NCBI GenBank assembly: GCA_963838095.1
Contig: CAWIPO010000008.1
Coordinates: forward strand, 124,001 to 188,000
DNA: 64,000 nucleotides
Source of the DNA: CAWCGU01 sp963838095
GTDB lineage: Bacteria; Actinomycetota; Thermoleophilia; Solirubrobacterales; 70-9
Reading direction: 5' to 3'
Shown: piece after piece, positions 44,076 to 53,873 of the stretch
How the letters are laid out: every line of letters begins with the position of its first letter
Numbering within the stretch: position 1 is the stretch's first letter
Notes under the pieces: model-generated
Told to the model about the DNA's origin: nothing
Database searches by the model: none
The model's input: the letters and a program-made list of their open reading frames with translations, nothing else
Translations under genes and position numbers: made by a program

Positions 44076-46484
44076 GTGAGCCGCTTGCTCTTCAGAGTCG
44101 GCGGGCTCTGCGCACGGCATCGATTCGCCCGTGCTGGCCGTGTGGATCGCGATCCTGGTGGCGACTGTCGTCGGCGGGGGAATTGTCGGACTGGCGAGCT
44201 CGGACGACCTGACGCTCCCCGGCACGGACTCGACCGAGGCCACCGACATCCTCGACGACAACCTCCCGAAGCAGGCCAACGGAACCAATCCCGTCGTCCT
44301 GCAGTCGACCAGCGGGAAGCTCACCGACAGCGCCAACACCAAGGCGGTGAAGGACACGGTCGACTCGCTGCGCGACAACGAGTACGTGGAGCAGGCGGTC
44401 AGCCCGCTCTCGGACGACGGCTCGGCGCAGCTCAGCAAGGACGAGACGATCGGCTACATCTCGCTGACGCTGACCCGACAGCCCGTCGGAGCTCGACGAG
44501 GATGAGGCGAACGAGATCATCGCCGCCGCCGACCCGGCCCGGGACGCCGGGATTGACCGTCGCCGTCGGCGGCTACCTCGGACAGGAGGTCTCGACAGCC
44601 GAGCGACTCACTCGAGCGAGGCGATCGGGATCCTCGCGGCGATCATCATCCTGCTGTTCGCCTTCGGCACCGTGAGCGCGATGGCGGTGCCGATCGTTAC
44701 GGCGGTGTTCGGCGTCGTGATTTCGGCTCGCGTGCGATCGACCTGCTCAGCCACGTGATCGACGTTCCCAGCGTGGCGCCCACGCTGGCGACGATGATCG
44801 GTCTCGGCGTCGGGATCGACTACGCGCTCTTCATCGTCACCCGCCACCGTCAGCGGCTCGCCGACGGGTTGTCGCCGGACGAGGCAGCGGCCCGGGCGCT
44901 GTGCGACCTCCGGGGGCGCCGTGGCCTTCGCCGGGGGAACCGTCGTGATCGCGCTGCTGCTCGCTCGCTGTCGCCGACATACCGTTGATCACCGCGCTCG
45001 GCTTCTCCTCGGCCGTGGCCGTCCTCGTCGCGGTTCTGATCGCGGTCACGCTGCTTCCGGCGCTGCTCGCGATCCTCGGGGAGCGGATCGAGTCGCTGCG
45101 CGTGCTCGACCGCCATCCGCATGCCGACGAGAAGCCGCACGGATGGGAGCGTTGGTCGCGGGGCGATCGCCAGGCGTCCGTGGCCCGCGGCTGATCGTTT
45201 CGGTGCTGATCCTCGGCGCGCTGGCCGCACCGATCCTCGGCCTCACCCTCGGCCAGGAGGACAACGGGCAGCTGCCGACCATCGACCCAGGAGCGCCAGG
45301 CCTACGACCTGCTCACCGAGGGCTTCGGGGCCGGCGATGAATGGCCCGCTGCTCCTCGCGTCGACGCTCGACCCGAAGGCCCACAACGACCAGAAGAAGC
45401 TCGACCAGCTCAAGCAAGCAGCAAAGCCAGGAGCAGCAGCAACAGCAGCAGGCGGTCGAGCAGACGACGCAACAGCTCGAGGCCGAGGAATTCCACCCGA
45501 CCAGGCGCAGCAGGAGGCTGAGCAGCAGGTCGCGGCGCAGGGTCCCTCGCAGGAGCAGCAGCAGGAGCAGCAGGCGCAGGAGCAGTACCTGAAATCGACG
45601 GCCAGTGATCCTCGGCTTGTCCACCTCGAGAACCAGATCGCGAAGCAGGGCGACGTCAAGTCCGTGTCGATCGCCCAGGTCGACAAATCCGGCAACGCGG
45701 CGGTGTTCACGGTGATCGCCAAGAGCGCCCCATCCGATCAGCGCACGGAGGATCTGATCGACAACCTCCGCGACAACGTGATCCCCGAAGCGACGGCCGG
45801 CAAGGGCGTCGATGCCCACGTCGGCGGTTCGACGGCCGGCTACATGGATCTGGCCAACGGAGATCTCCGAGAAGCTGCCGCTGGTGATCGCGGTCGTCGT
45901 CGGACTCGCATTCATCCTGCTGACGATCGCGTTCCGGACGATTGTTGTCCCGGCGACGGCCGCGGTGATGAACCTGCTCTCGGTTGCAGCCGCCTACGGG
46001 GTGCTGATCGCTCGTGTTCGAGGACGGCTTCCTGCTGTCCCTGATCGGGCTCGACCACGAGGCGCCGGTGGTCAGCTACGTCCCGCTGCTGATGTTCGCG
46101 ATTCTTTTCGGGCTCTCGATGGACTACCAGGTGTTCCTCGTTTCCCGGATCGGCGAGGTCTGGGTGAGGACCAAGGACAACACGAATCGGTGATCGAGGG
46201 ACTGACCGGCAAGCGCGCGCGTGATCACCTCGGCGGCGCTGATCATGGTCTGCGTCTTCGGCAGCTTCGTGTTCAACGGGGACCCGGTGGTGAAGCAGTT
46301 CGGCCTCGGCATGTCGGTCGCGATCGCGGTCGACGCGACGATCGTCCGCTGCCTGCTCGTGCCGGCCGTGATGGTGCTGCTGGGGAAGACGAACTGGTAC
46401 CTGCCCTCCTGGCTCGACCGCTTCCTTCCGCGGCTGGGGATGGAGTCCGAGGACGAACTGCCGGAGCTGGCGGACTCGAAGTAG
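44076..46484 (+). pseudogene. MMPL-family transporter, about twenty frameshifts (probably assembly error)
   Basis: A typical MMPL transporter starts at GTG 44076 (SRLLFRVGGLCARHRFA) and ends at 46484. Between come family landmarks in shifting frames: LATMIGLGVGIDYALFIVTRHR, GGTVVIALLLA, a Gln-rich periplasmic stretch (about 45420-45590), ILFGLSMDYQVFLVSR and VITSAALIMVCVFGSFVF. Roughly every 100 bases the frame changes, mostly cured by dropping one base and sometimes by adding one. The last frame, to ELADSK, is intact over 90 residues. Good conservation between breaks argues for sequencing noise. Substrate unknown. Confidence 0.75.
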
Positions 46485-46487
46485 CCT
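46482..46487 (+). promoter_or_regulatory. -10 box of the epimerase gene
   Basis: TAGCCT, overlapping the stop codon of the transporter gene, ends 7 nt before the ATG at 46495. Confidence 0.55.
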
Positions 46488-46494
46488 GATCTTG

Positions 46495-47511
46495 ATGCCT
46501 GAGGGACTAACGGTCGCGGTCACCGGCCCCACGGGAGACATCGGCCGGGCGCTGATGCGGCGGCTCGACGACACCCCCGAGGTGGGCCGGGTGATCGGGA
46601 TGGCGAGGAGCCCGTTCGACCCCGCCGGGGCCGGATGGGAGAAGACCGAGTACCGGCAGGGCGACATCCTCGATCGCGGCAGCGTCGAGGCCCTGGTGGC
46701 CGGCGCGGACGTCGTCATCCACCTGGCGTTCATCATCTTCGGCGACCACGAGGAGACCCACCGCGTGAACCTCGAAGGAACGCGCAACGTCTTCGAGGCA
46801 ACCGTCTCCGCCGGTGTGCCGCGCCTGGTCTATACGTCATCCGTCGCCGCTTACGGCTTTCACCCGGACAACCCCCAGCCGCTGACCGAGGATGTCGAGG
46901 CGCGCGGGAGCGAGGAGCTCTACTACTCGGCCCAGAAGGCCGAGCTCGAGCAGGTGCTGGCGGACACGCTGAAGGGATCGGACACCGACGCCTACGTGTT
47001 CCGTCCCTGCATCGTCGCGGGCACCGACGCCCTCGCGTTCACCGAGGCGCTGTTGAGCGCTCTCCAGCTCGGGGGCCGGTTTCCCTTTCTGCAGCGAGCC
47101 CTCGACGAGCTCCCGATCCTCGCGCCCGTGCTGCCCGACCCGGGGCTGCCGATCCAGCTCGTCCATCACGACGACGTCGCGGCGGCCCTTGCCGCGGCGG
47201 TAGCCGCTCGTGGCGAGCCCGGCGTCTACAACCTCGCCGCCGACGGCACGGTCAGCATCCGCGAGGTGGCCCGCGAGCTCGGTTGGTATTCGGCCCCCGT
47301 GCCGCACGTGGCCGTCTCCGCGCTCGCCGAGGCCGTCAACCGGATCCCGTTGCTGCCCGCGCAGGCCTCGTGGATAAACGCCGGCCGGGTCCCGACGCTG
47401 ATGGACACCTCGAAGGCCCGCAGCAAGCTCGGCTGGTCACCCCAGCACGACACTGCCGAGACGATGCGAGAGACGATTCGGGCCTCGCGCGGGGCCGGAC
47501 TGCTGCGCTAG
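46495..47511 (+). CDS. NAD-dependent epimerase/dehydratase (extended SDR)
   Basis: This 338-residue extended SDR has an early TGPTGDIGRALMRRL cofactor site, VVIHLAFIIFGDHEETHRVNLEGTRNV, the catalytic set in RLVYTSSVAAYGF (Ser) and YYSAQKAELE (Tyr-x-x-x-Lys). A PCIVAGTDALAFTEALLSAL region follows. Such proteins reduce, epimerise or dehydrate nucleotide sugars or related substrates, or serve as stress-related NmrA-like enzymes. Specific substrate unknown. ATG with -10 box 7 nt upstream. Confidence 0.88.
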   Translation: MPEGLTVAVTGPTGDIGRALMRRLDDTPEVGRVIGMARSPFDPAGAGWEKTEYRQGDILDRGSVEALVAGADVVIHLAFIIFGDHEETHRVNLEGTRNVFEATVSAGVPRLVYTSSVAAYGFHPDNPQPLTEDVEARGSEELYYSAQKAELEQVLADTLKGSDTDAYVFRPCIVAGTDALAFTEALLSALQLGGRFPFLQRALDELPILAPVLPDPGLPIQLVHHDDVAAALAAAVAARGEPGVYNLAADGTVSIREVARELGWYSAPVPHVAVSALAEAVNRIPLLPAQASWINAGRVPTLMDTSKARSKLGWSPQHDTAETMRETIRASRGAGLLR

Positions 47512-47519
47512 CGGCCGTT

Positions 47520-47541
47520 CCGCGGGGGAGGCAGCCCGCGG
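47520..47541. terminator. Weak GC hairpin between convergent genes
   Basis: CCGCGGG, 8 nt, CCCGCGG between the stops of the epimerase and glycosidase genes; no U-tract, so only a candidate. Confidence 0.35.
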
Positions 47542-47561
47542 GAGCGACTTCCCCAGTCCGC

Positions 47562-48665
47562 TTACAGCGCCGCGTCGGCGACCGCGACGTACGCGTCCCA
47601 GGCGGGTTTCGGCGTCATGTCCCTGCGGAATAGGCCGGAGTGGCTGCAGAGATTGCAATTCGGGGTGAGGTTGTTGTCGCGCCAGGTGAACCAGAAGAGG
47701 CGCTCGATGTTCCACTGCACGCGACGCGTGAGGATCGTCGTGTAGATCTCGGTGAGCAGCCGCGCCTGCTCATCCTCGGTCTTCGTGTAGATGTCCCCTC
47801 CGTGCCCGTTGAACCGCGTCGGCCAGCCGAGCTCCGTGATGCGCAGCGCGGTCCGCCCGTCGCGGTTCCTGCGCATGATCGCGCGCACGTCCCTGATCTG
47901 GTCCACCGCACCCATCCAGCCGCGCGCATAGGGATGTATCGCGAGCGCGTCGAACGCCTTCTTCACGCCAGGGACGGCATAGAAGCGCTCGAGGAACCTC
48001 CGCACTCCCATCCCCTCACGAGGGTGCTCGAACAGCCCGGCTGCGGTGATCCGCGCGGCCGGGTCCCGCGAGTGGATCGCATTGGCTGAGACCTTCAGGA
48101 ACTGGGCGTAGCGCTCGGGCGCATCCTCAGTCGGACGCCAGTAGGTGCTCGAGTTGGGCTCGTTCCATACCTGCCATACGTCGATCGGGTTGGGGGAGAC
48201 CGACGGGTCCTCCTCCTGGAGAATCGTCCAGAACTCTCCCTGCGGCCCGTAGCGCTCCACCAGTTCGATCAGCAGCCGCTCCCAGTAGCGGGTGGCGGCG
48301 GGGGAGTCCACCGGGATGGTGGGCGCACTCGGCCTCGCCAGCCATTCCGGCGTCCCCATCACGAATGGCTCGACGTCCATCCCGTACTTGGTGGCGTAGT
48401 AGACGATCGAATCCGTGCGCGACCAGTTGAACTCGTCCTCGTCCTCGCTCTGGATCTGGAACCAGAAGAACGCCGCCCGCACGCTGCCGACGCCGCCGGC
48501 GCTCATCTGCGCCCACTCCTCCTCCGACACCTGGGTCTCGGGAGTGAAGCCGATCGCCGGCGTCAAGCCGAAGAACTCCGGCGGCGGCGCGCTCGCAGCG
48601 GCGCCCGCGGGTGCCGCCGCCAGCGCGAGCATCGCGATCGCGATCACGTGGCGCCTAAGTCGCAT
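47562..48665 (-). CDS. Secreted glycoside hydrolase, GH39/GH5-like (clan A)
   Basis: This 367-residue exported enzyme has a signal peptide (VIAIAMLALAAAPAGAAA). The TIM barrel carries the acid/base Glu in VWQVWNEPN and the probable nucleophile Glu in LRITELGWPT, as in clan GH-A families 39 and 5. The late IERLFWFTWRDNN strand is the last barrel strand. AGGGAGGT lies about 10 nt before the ATG at 48665. It possibly acts on xylan or mannan; substrate not set. Downstream of a propeller-protein gene on the same strand. Confidence 0.85.
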   Translation of the reverse strand: MRLRRHVIAIAMLALAAAPAGAAASAPPPEFFGLTPAIGFTPETQVSEEEWAQMSAGGVGSVRAAFFWFQIQSEDEDEFNWSRTDSIVYYATKYGMDVEPFVMGTPEWLARPSAPTIPVDSPAATRYWERLLIELVERYGPQGEFWTILQEEDPSVSPNPIDVWQVWNEPNSSTYWRPTEDAPERYAQFLKVSANAIHSRDPAARITAAGLFEHPREGMGVRRFLERFYAVPGVKKAFDALAIHPYARGWMGAVDQIRDVRAIMRRNRDGRTALRITELGWPTRFNGHGGDIYTKTEDEQARLLTEIYTTILTRRVQWNIERLFWFTWRDNNLTPNCNLCSHSGLFRRDMTPKPAWDAYVAVADAAL

Positions 48666-48774
48666 CGAAAGATGACCTCCCTGTCTCGTCACTGCCCTTG
48701 CATTGAGGAATGCAAGCCGCCACCATGATCGCGAACCGCCGCTGCGGATGCGCCGGTTCCGGCACCGGGGGGCG

Positions 48775-50613
48775 CTAGCGGCCGACCGTGCGCAGCCGGA
48801 GCTGGACCCGGATCGTCTGCGTGTCCTCGTTCTCGGCCGCGTCGAACGCCGACACGTTGATGTTTGCCGAAGCTCTTCCCGCCTCCTCCAGCGCGACCCG
48901 AGCCAACCGGGCGGCCGAACGGGCGAGCTTCATCTTCAGCGACCCGGGCTTGCCGGGCGTGAGCACCACCGAACCCGGCTTCAGCCGGAACGACCTCACG
49001 TTGCCGCGAGAAGGGCGGCGCCCGGTGTCTTCGAGCGCGCGCACCACGAGCTTGCCCTTGCCGATCGCCAGCGCCGGCTCATCCGCGCTCACCTTGACGG
49101 TGATCGTGCGGTCGAGGACCTGTAGCCGGTCCCCGCCCACGGTTATCCGCGGCGGGTCGAGGTCGGCGATCTGGACCTGATGTGCGCCCGGTCCGCCGTT
49201 GCAAGATGCGGTCTGGCCCGTGTAGATGACGGTCCTCGAGCAGCCTTCGTTGTCCGTCACGGTGAGCGTGACCTGGTAGTCGTCGAGCCCCGGGAAGGTG
49301 TGCGTTGGAGTCGGCCCGCCGTTTGCCAGCGTCGTTCCATCGCCGAAGTCCCAGTCGTAGCGCACGATCGCCCCATCGCTGTCCGACGAGGCGGCGGCGT
49401 CGAACGTGCTCGGGAAGCCCGGACGCCCCACATTTACGCTGAAGCGAGCGATCGGGGGCTGGTTCGGTGTCGTTGCGACGTCGGCGAGCTCGCCCATCCC
49501 CGTCATGCCGGGGTTGAAAGGCGAGCTGGGTAGAGCGGTAAACGCCCCCCCGGCGCCGACTCCGAATCCGGACACCCGCATCGCCGGGCCTGGAATCGGA
49601 AGGAGGGCCCCGTCGTCCCCCGCGACGTACACGCCGCGGCCATCGGGTGTGATCGCGACCCCGCGCGGTCGCGTGGCGGTGGGGACCGGGGAACCGGTGG
49701 TCTCGGTCAGGGAGCCGTCGGCTCCGATCGCGAACGAGGAGAGGTTGTTGGAGTCGTCGTTGGTGGCGACCACGTGCAGTCCATTAGGGCTGACCGCGAT
49801 CGCGTTCGTGCCGTCGCCGGCCGCGAACGGCGAGCTGGGAACCGGCGACAGGGAGCCATCGGCGCCGACGGCGAAGCCGAAGACGAAGCCCGGGTCCGGG
49901 AAGAGGCTTGACTCGGCGCCCGCGACATACAGCCTGTCACCACCGGGAGTGAACCCGAGGCCCGACGGAGGCTCGGAGGTCATCGTCGGCGGCCCCGCGA
50001 GGGCCGAAAGCGAGCCGTTCGAGGCGATCGCGAAGCCTGAGATCGTGGACGCCGTCTGGTTCGTCGCGTACAGGTGCCCGCCACCGGGGGAGACGGCGAT
50101 GGCGACCGGGTTGTCACCGGCCCCGAACGGCGAGTTGGGCACCCCCGTCAGGGCGCCGTTCGCCCCGATCGCGAAGCCCGAGATCGCGTCGGCGCCCGAG
50201 TTCGCGACGAAGAGGTGCCGCCCGTCCGGGCTGATCGCGACGCCGCGGGGGCCTCCCGGCGCCGCGACCGGCGATCCCGGCAGCGGTGCCAGGGCACCAT
50301 TGGCGTCGATCGCGAAGCCCGAGATCGTGTTGGCGGCGGTGTTGGAGACGTAGAGCCTGCGCCCATCCGGGGTCAGCGCGACCGCCCCGGCGCCGTTTCC
50401 CGCCGCGAACGGAGACCCGGAGACCGCCGTCAGGCTGCCGTTGGCGCCGATGTCGAGGGCGGCGACCCTTGCCGCTCCGGGGCCGCCCACGTAGACGGTT
50501 CGATCAGCGCGCGCGGGTGCCGCGATCGCCGCCAGCGCCAGCCCCGAGCAGAGCACCGCCCCGATCCCCTTGATCGCCCAGCCGCTCGTCCTTGCGTCGT
50601 CTGTTGCACGCAT
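48775..50613 (-). CDS. Secreted YVTN/lactonase-like beta-propeller with PKD domain
   Basis: This 612-residue exported protein has a signal peptide (GIGAVLCSGLALAAIAAPARA). Residues 40-375 hold about seven or eight repeats of roughly 45 residues (e.g. GVAISPDGRHLFVANSGADAI), forming a lactonase-type propeller. A PKD domain follows at about residues 395-475 (DWDFGDGTT and YQVTLTVTDNEGC). The C-terminal about 110 residues are a basic beta-rich domain. No catalytic motif is readable; likely a surface or matrix protein. The ATG at 50613 is preferred over an upstream Met for its AGGGGA and signal peptide. Confidence 0.82.
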   Translation of the reverse strand: MRATDDARTSGWAIKGIGAVLCSGLALAAIAAPARADRTVYVGGPGAARVAALDIGANGSLTAVSGSPFAAGNGAGAVALTPDGRRLYVSNTAANTISGFAIDANGALAPLPGSPVAAPGGPRGVAISPDGRHLFVANSGADAISGFAIGANGALTGVPNSPFGAGDNPVAIAVSPGGGHLYATNQTASTISGFAIASNGSLSALAGPPTMTSEPPSGLGFTPGGDRLYVAGAESSLFPDPGFVFGFAVGADGSLSPVPSSPFAAGDGTNAIAVSPNGLHVVATNDDSNNLSSFAIGADGSLTETTGSPVPTATRPRGVAITPDGRGVYVAGDDGALLPIPGPAMRVSGFGVGAGGAFTALPSSPFNPGMTGMGELADVATTPNQPPIARFSVNVGRPGFPSTFDAAASSDSDGAIVRYDWDFGDGTTLANGGPTPTHTFPGLDDYQVTLTVTDNEGCSRTVIYTGQTASCNGGPGAHQVQIADLDPPRITVGGDRLQVLDRTITVKVSADEPALAIGKGKLVVRALEDTGRRPSRGNVRSFRLKPGSVVLTPGKPGSLKMKLARSAARLARVALEEAGRASANINVSAFDAAENEDTQTIRVQLRLRTVGR

Positions 50614-50689
50614 CCCGCGTGATCCCCTGGTCGAATCCACCTGCCCCGACCAGAGTATTAGAGCAGGCTCCGGCAGGCGCCACAAGGTT

Positions 50690-51310
50690 TCAGAGCTGCG
50701 ACACGACCGCGCCGACGATCAGCTCGGCCAGAGGGCCGGTGGGGACCCCGGCGACGGTGCCACCGCCGGAGACGACCTCAACGTTTCCGTCCTCGGAGGA
50801 GAGCTCCATGTCGAGCTCGACCGGGACCGCGGTGTTCGAGCCCCCGAAGAGCCCGAGGAGCCCCCCGATCACTCCCGAGCCGGGAATCCCGAGGCTCTCG
50901 GCGCCGAATTCGCCCAGATCGGCCACGGAGGCCTCGGTGCTCGACGTCAGCCGGTACGGCTCGTCCCCGGTGCGCGTGAGATCGAAGCTCGAGATCTCGA
51001 ACGGCCCGAAGGTCGAATCGGTGATCGACAGATCGACCTCGTCGAAGCCGTCGAGCTTGGAGAACACCTCCACGTCCTCCACTACCTCGAGCTTCAGGTC
51101 CTCACCGCGGACCTCGATGCTCTCGCCGTCCCCGAACAGCAGCCGCTCGGCCGGGAAGGCGCTGACGGAGACATCGGCGCTGCCGCCGCCCTCCGTCAGC
51201 CGCGACTCGACCTCGTTCTCCGCCACGCTCGGCAGGATCAGCTCGGCTGCGACCAGCAGCCCAAGCACGACGCCCGCGACGATGATGACCACGATCTGCC
51301 TGCGGCTCAT
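50690..51310 (-). CDS. DUF2993/LmeA-like protein
   Basis: This 206-residue protein has an N-terminal membrane helix (IVVIIVAGVVLGLLVAAEL) and a DUF2993 domain, the family of mycobacterial LmeA (lipid-binding, involved in lipoglycan length). Landmarks are NEVESRLTEGGGSADVSVSAF (start of the fold), EVVEDVEVFSKLDGFDEVDL and a Gly-rich end. It would sit on the outer face of the membrane. The ATG at 51310 or 51319 (three codons earlier) could be used. It follows the kinase gene on the minus strand by 51 nt, so may be co-expressed. Confidence 0.78.
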   Translation of the reverse strand: MSRRQIVVIIVAGVVLGLLVAAELILPSVAENEVESRLTEGGGSADVSVSAFPAERLLFGDGESIEVRGEDLKLEVVEDVEVFSKLDGFDEVDLSITDSTFGPFEISSFDLTRTGDEPYRLTSSTEASVADLGEFGAESLGIPGSGVIGGLLGLFGGSNTAVPVELDMELSSEDGNVEVVSGGGTVAGVPTGPLAELIVGAVVSQL

Positions 51311-51361
51311 GCAGCGCATTCTCTCCCACGATTAGATTCCCGTCCGTGAGGTGGCCGCTGC

Positions 51362-52897
51362 CTAGCAGGTCGTGCCGCGGACGAAGCAGAGATCCTCGAT
51401 GTCCGAGATCAGCCACTCGCTCTCGGATTGCTCCAGGCCCAGCGTCACCGTCTGGATCGCAGAGGTGACCGCGGCGGTGGGATCGGGCATCTGAACCGTT
51501 GCCGTGCCGCTGCTGCCGCTGACGCTGGTGGTAAAGCTGGCGTCCCTGACGGCCGTCGCCTCTGCATCGCTGTCGGTGCCCGAGAGCTCGACCAGGCCGG
51601 AGGCGCAATCGTCGCCTCCGGGGGCCGCGACCGCCTGAGCCTGAGCAGTGGACGTGAGCAGGTCGCACGCGCCGGAGAAGTCGTCCTCGGAGACCAGCTG
51701 GAGGAAGCCGGAAACGGTTCCCTCGGGGGTGTCGGTGTTGACGGAATCGCCGCCTCCGCCGAAGAGCAGCACTCCGAGCACGATCAGCACGACGACGCCG
51801 GCGCCGGCGGCGATCAGCACTCCGATCGGGGGACCCGGGCGCCTGGGCTTGGCATCGGCGGGGCCGGTGGGCGGAGGCGGTGCCGTGGGCGGGGCCGGTG
51901 TGTGGGGAGGGGCAACCTCCTGGCGGGCGTCGGGCCGCAGGATCGTGGCGTCGGGGTCGGCTCCTGGCGCGGGTGTGGTCGTCGAGGGGGGAGGCCCCGG
52001 AGGCGGGGTGGTGAGCGTGGGTGATGACATCGACGGTGGTCGCGGCGTCACCGACGGCTGCGCGATGCCCGCGGCGACATAGGCCGCCTCGGCCAGCGCG
52101 CCCGCGCTCGGATAGCGGTCGTCCGGGTTCTTCGCGAGCGCCCTTGCGACCACCTCGTCGAACCCCTGGGGCAGGTTCGCGGCGATCTCGGAGGGGCTGG
52201 GAGGGGACTCCTGGATGTGGGCGTACATGCGCGCCGCGTCTCCCGGGCGGGGGAAGGGAACCCGCCCGGTGGCGGTCTCGAACAGCACGCAGCCGAGCGC
52301 ATAGACGTCCGAGCGGGGGTCGACGGGCTGTGCGAGGAACTGCTCGGGCGCCATGTAGTCGAAGGTGCCGACCGCAAAGCCGGTCCTGGTGGGACCACTG
52401 GCGCCGGACACCTTGGTCAGCCCGAAGTCGGTCAGGTAGACGTGCTCGTGCCCCTCGTGCTGCTCGATCAGGATGTTCGCCGGCTTCACGTCCCGATGGA
52501 TCAGCCCGTGCCCGTGTGCGGCGTCCAGAGCGCCGGCGACCCCGTACACGATTGCAACCGCCCGCTCGGGCTGGAGGCGCCCTTCTCGCGCCAGCAGCGC
52601 CGCGAGGTCCGTGCCCTCGACATAGCGCATGGTGATGAACAGCACGCCGTTGTCTTCTCCCGCTCCGTGGATCGGAAGCACGTTGGTGTGGTCGATCGAA
52701 GCGGCGAGCTGGGATTCGCGCTCGAAGCGCTCGCGGAACTCGGCGTCCTGGGCGAGGTCGGGCGTGATCACCTTCATCGCCACTCGGCGCTTCAGCCGCA
52801 GGTCGACGGCGCGGTAGACGATTCCCATGCCTCCGCGCCCGGCGATGCCCTCGATGCGATGCCCGGCGAAGTCGGAGCCGATCGCTAGCTCAGCCAT
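51362..52897 (-). CDS. Membrane-anchored Ser/Thr protein kinase (Pkn type)
   Basis: This 511-residue protein has a kinase domain at residues 8-270: glycine loop IAGRGGMGIVYRA, ATP Lys42 (VAMKV), catalytic Asp136 in HRDVKPAN, DFG at 157-159 and APEQ. A long Pro/Thr-rich linker (about residues 290-370) follows. Then come one membrane helix (GVLIAAGAGVVVLIVLGVLLF) and an outer domain of about 110 residues with several Cys. This is the plan of actinobacterial PknB-like receptors, though with no PASTA domains. ATG at 52897; TATAAG is 6 nt upstream. The next kinase gene is divergent; both sit in a signalling cluster with two FHA proteins. Confidence 0.93.
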   Translation of the reverse strand: MAELAIGSDFAGHRIEGIAGRGGMGIVYRAVDLRLKRRVAMKVITPDLAQDAEFRERFERESQLAASIDHTNVLPIHGAGEDNGVLFITMRYVEGTDLAALLAREGRLQPERAVAIVYGVAGALDAAHGHGLIHRDVKPANILIEQHEGHEHVYLTDFGLTKVSGASGPTRTGFAVGTFDYMAPEQFLAQPVDPRSDVYALGCVLFETATGRVPFPRPGDAARMYAHIQESPPSPSEIAANLPQGFDEVVARALAKNPDDRYPSAGALAEAAYVAAGIAQPSVTPRPPSMSSPTLTTPPPGPPPSTTTPAPGADPDATILRPDARQEVAPPHTPAPPTAPPPPTGPADAKPRRPGPPIGVLIAAGAGVVVLIVLGVLLFGGGGDSVNTDTPEGTVSGFLQLVSEDDFSGACDLLTSTAQAQAVAAPGGDDCASGLVELSGTDSDAEATAVRDASFTTSVSGSSGTATVQMPDPTAAVTSAIQTVTLGLEQSESEWLISDIEDLCFVRGTTC

Positions 52898-52903
52898 GAC
52901 CGT

Positions 52904-52909
52904 CTTATA
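52904..52909 (-). promoter_or_regulatory. -10 box of the membrane kinase gene
   Basis: TATAAG read on the minus strand ends 6 nt before the ATG at 52897. Confidence 0.6.
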
Positions 52910-53006
52910 CCTGCGCCGGACGACAACTGCCATTTCGCACGGGGCGCTTGCCCCCGTGCGCACGCGTATCGGAGGGCAATCGTCTAGCCTCGGCCCCGAT
53001 CGAACG

Positions 53007-53858
53007 ATGAGCACAGTCTCCGAGCAGCTGAGCAGCGGCGACCTCGTCGGGCCCTACAGAATCGAGGGGCTGCTGGGCGAGGGAGGGATGGGGCTCGTCT
53101 ATCGGGCCCGCGACGCCGACGGCAACGAGGTGGCGCTGAAGCTGATCCGCTCCAAGCTCGCATCCGACGATCGCTTTCGGAGGCGCTTTCAGCGCGAGGC
53201 GGTCTCGGCCAGCCGGGTCGAGCACAAGAACGTCGTCCCGATCCTCGGCCAGGGCGAGCACGACGGGATCCCGTACCTCGCGCAGCGGTTCATCTCAGGG
53301 GGCACGCTCGGAGACCGGCTCGTGGGTGGGGCGCTGCCGGTCGACCAGACCATCCGCGTGCTGAAGCACACCGCGTCAGGACTCGAGGCCGTGCACTCGA
53401 TGGGTGTGATCCATCGTGACGTCAAGCCCGCGAACATCCTCATCGACGAGGCCGGGACCGCCTACATCACCGACTTCGGTCTCGCCAAGCAGCACGACGC
53501 GAGCGTGCTGACGATGCCCGGCCAGGCGGTGGGGTCGCTGGACTACATGGCCCCGGAGCAGATCCGGGGTGAGGATGTGCAGGCGACCACGGACGTGTAC
53601 GCGCTCGGCTGCGTCGCGATCGAGTGCCTGACGGGAACGCCCCCGTTCGGTGACCGGAAGGGGATGCAGGTGCTGTGGGCGCATCTCCAGGACGAGCCCC
53701 CCGATCCCGCCCGCACGCATCCAGACGTCTCGGAGGAGCTGAGCTGGGCCGTCCGCAAGGCGCTCGAGAAGGAGCCGGGCGCTCGGCCTCCAACCCCGGT
53801 CGCCTACGCGCGGATGATGCAGGCGGCCGTCGGCGGGGGGCAGAGCCAGACGGGATAG
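53007..53858 (+). CDS. Soluble Ser/Thr protein kinase
   Basis: This 283-residue kinase ends just after the kinase domain, with no membrane helix. It has the glycine loop LLGEGGMGLVYRA, ATP Lys45 (VALKLI), HRDVKPAN (His136-Asp138), DFG (156-158) and APEQ. ATG at 53007, 16 nt after a TAGCCT box. It is divergent from the membrane kinase. An FHA-protein gene follows 15 nt after its stop; FHA domains bind phosphothreonine, so kinase and FHA protein likely form one module. Confidence 0.92.
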   Translation: MSTVSEQLSSGDLVGPYRIEGLLGEGGMGLVYRARDADGNEVALKLIRSKLASDDRFRRRFQREAVSASRVEHKNVVPILGQGEHDGIPYLAQRFISGGTLGDRLVGGALPVDQTIRVLKHTASGLEAVHSMGVIHRDVKPANILIDEAGTAYITDFGLAKQHDASVLTMPGQAVGSLDYMAPEQIRGEDVQATTDVYALGCVAIECLTGTPPFGDRKGMQVLWAHLQDEPPDPARTHPDVSEELSWAVRKALEKEPGARPPTPVAYARMMQAAVGGGQSQTG

Positions 53859-53873
53859 GGGTATCCAGCGGCA

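Noticed and set aside
45420..45590. Gln-rich stretch as a separate low-complexity gene
   Set aside because: It fits the periplasmic loop of the MMPL transporter once frames are joined and has no start or promoter of its own.
41925..46250. Programmed +1 frameshifting, because most breaks go in the same direction
   Set aside because: There are far too many sites, they have no common slippery sequence, some need the opposite shift, and they cluster regionally across unrelated genes; assembly error explains them better.
44076..46484. Natural pseudogenisation of the MMPL transporter
   Set aside because: Family motifs are perfectly kept between breaks and frame changes are not accompanied by visible motif decay.
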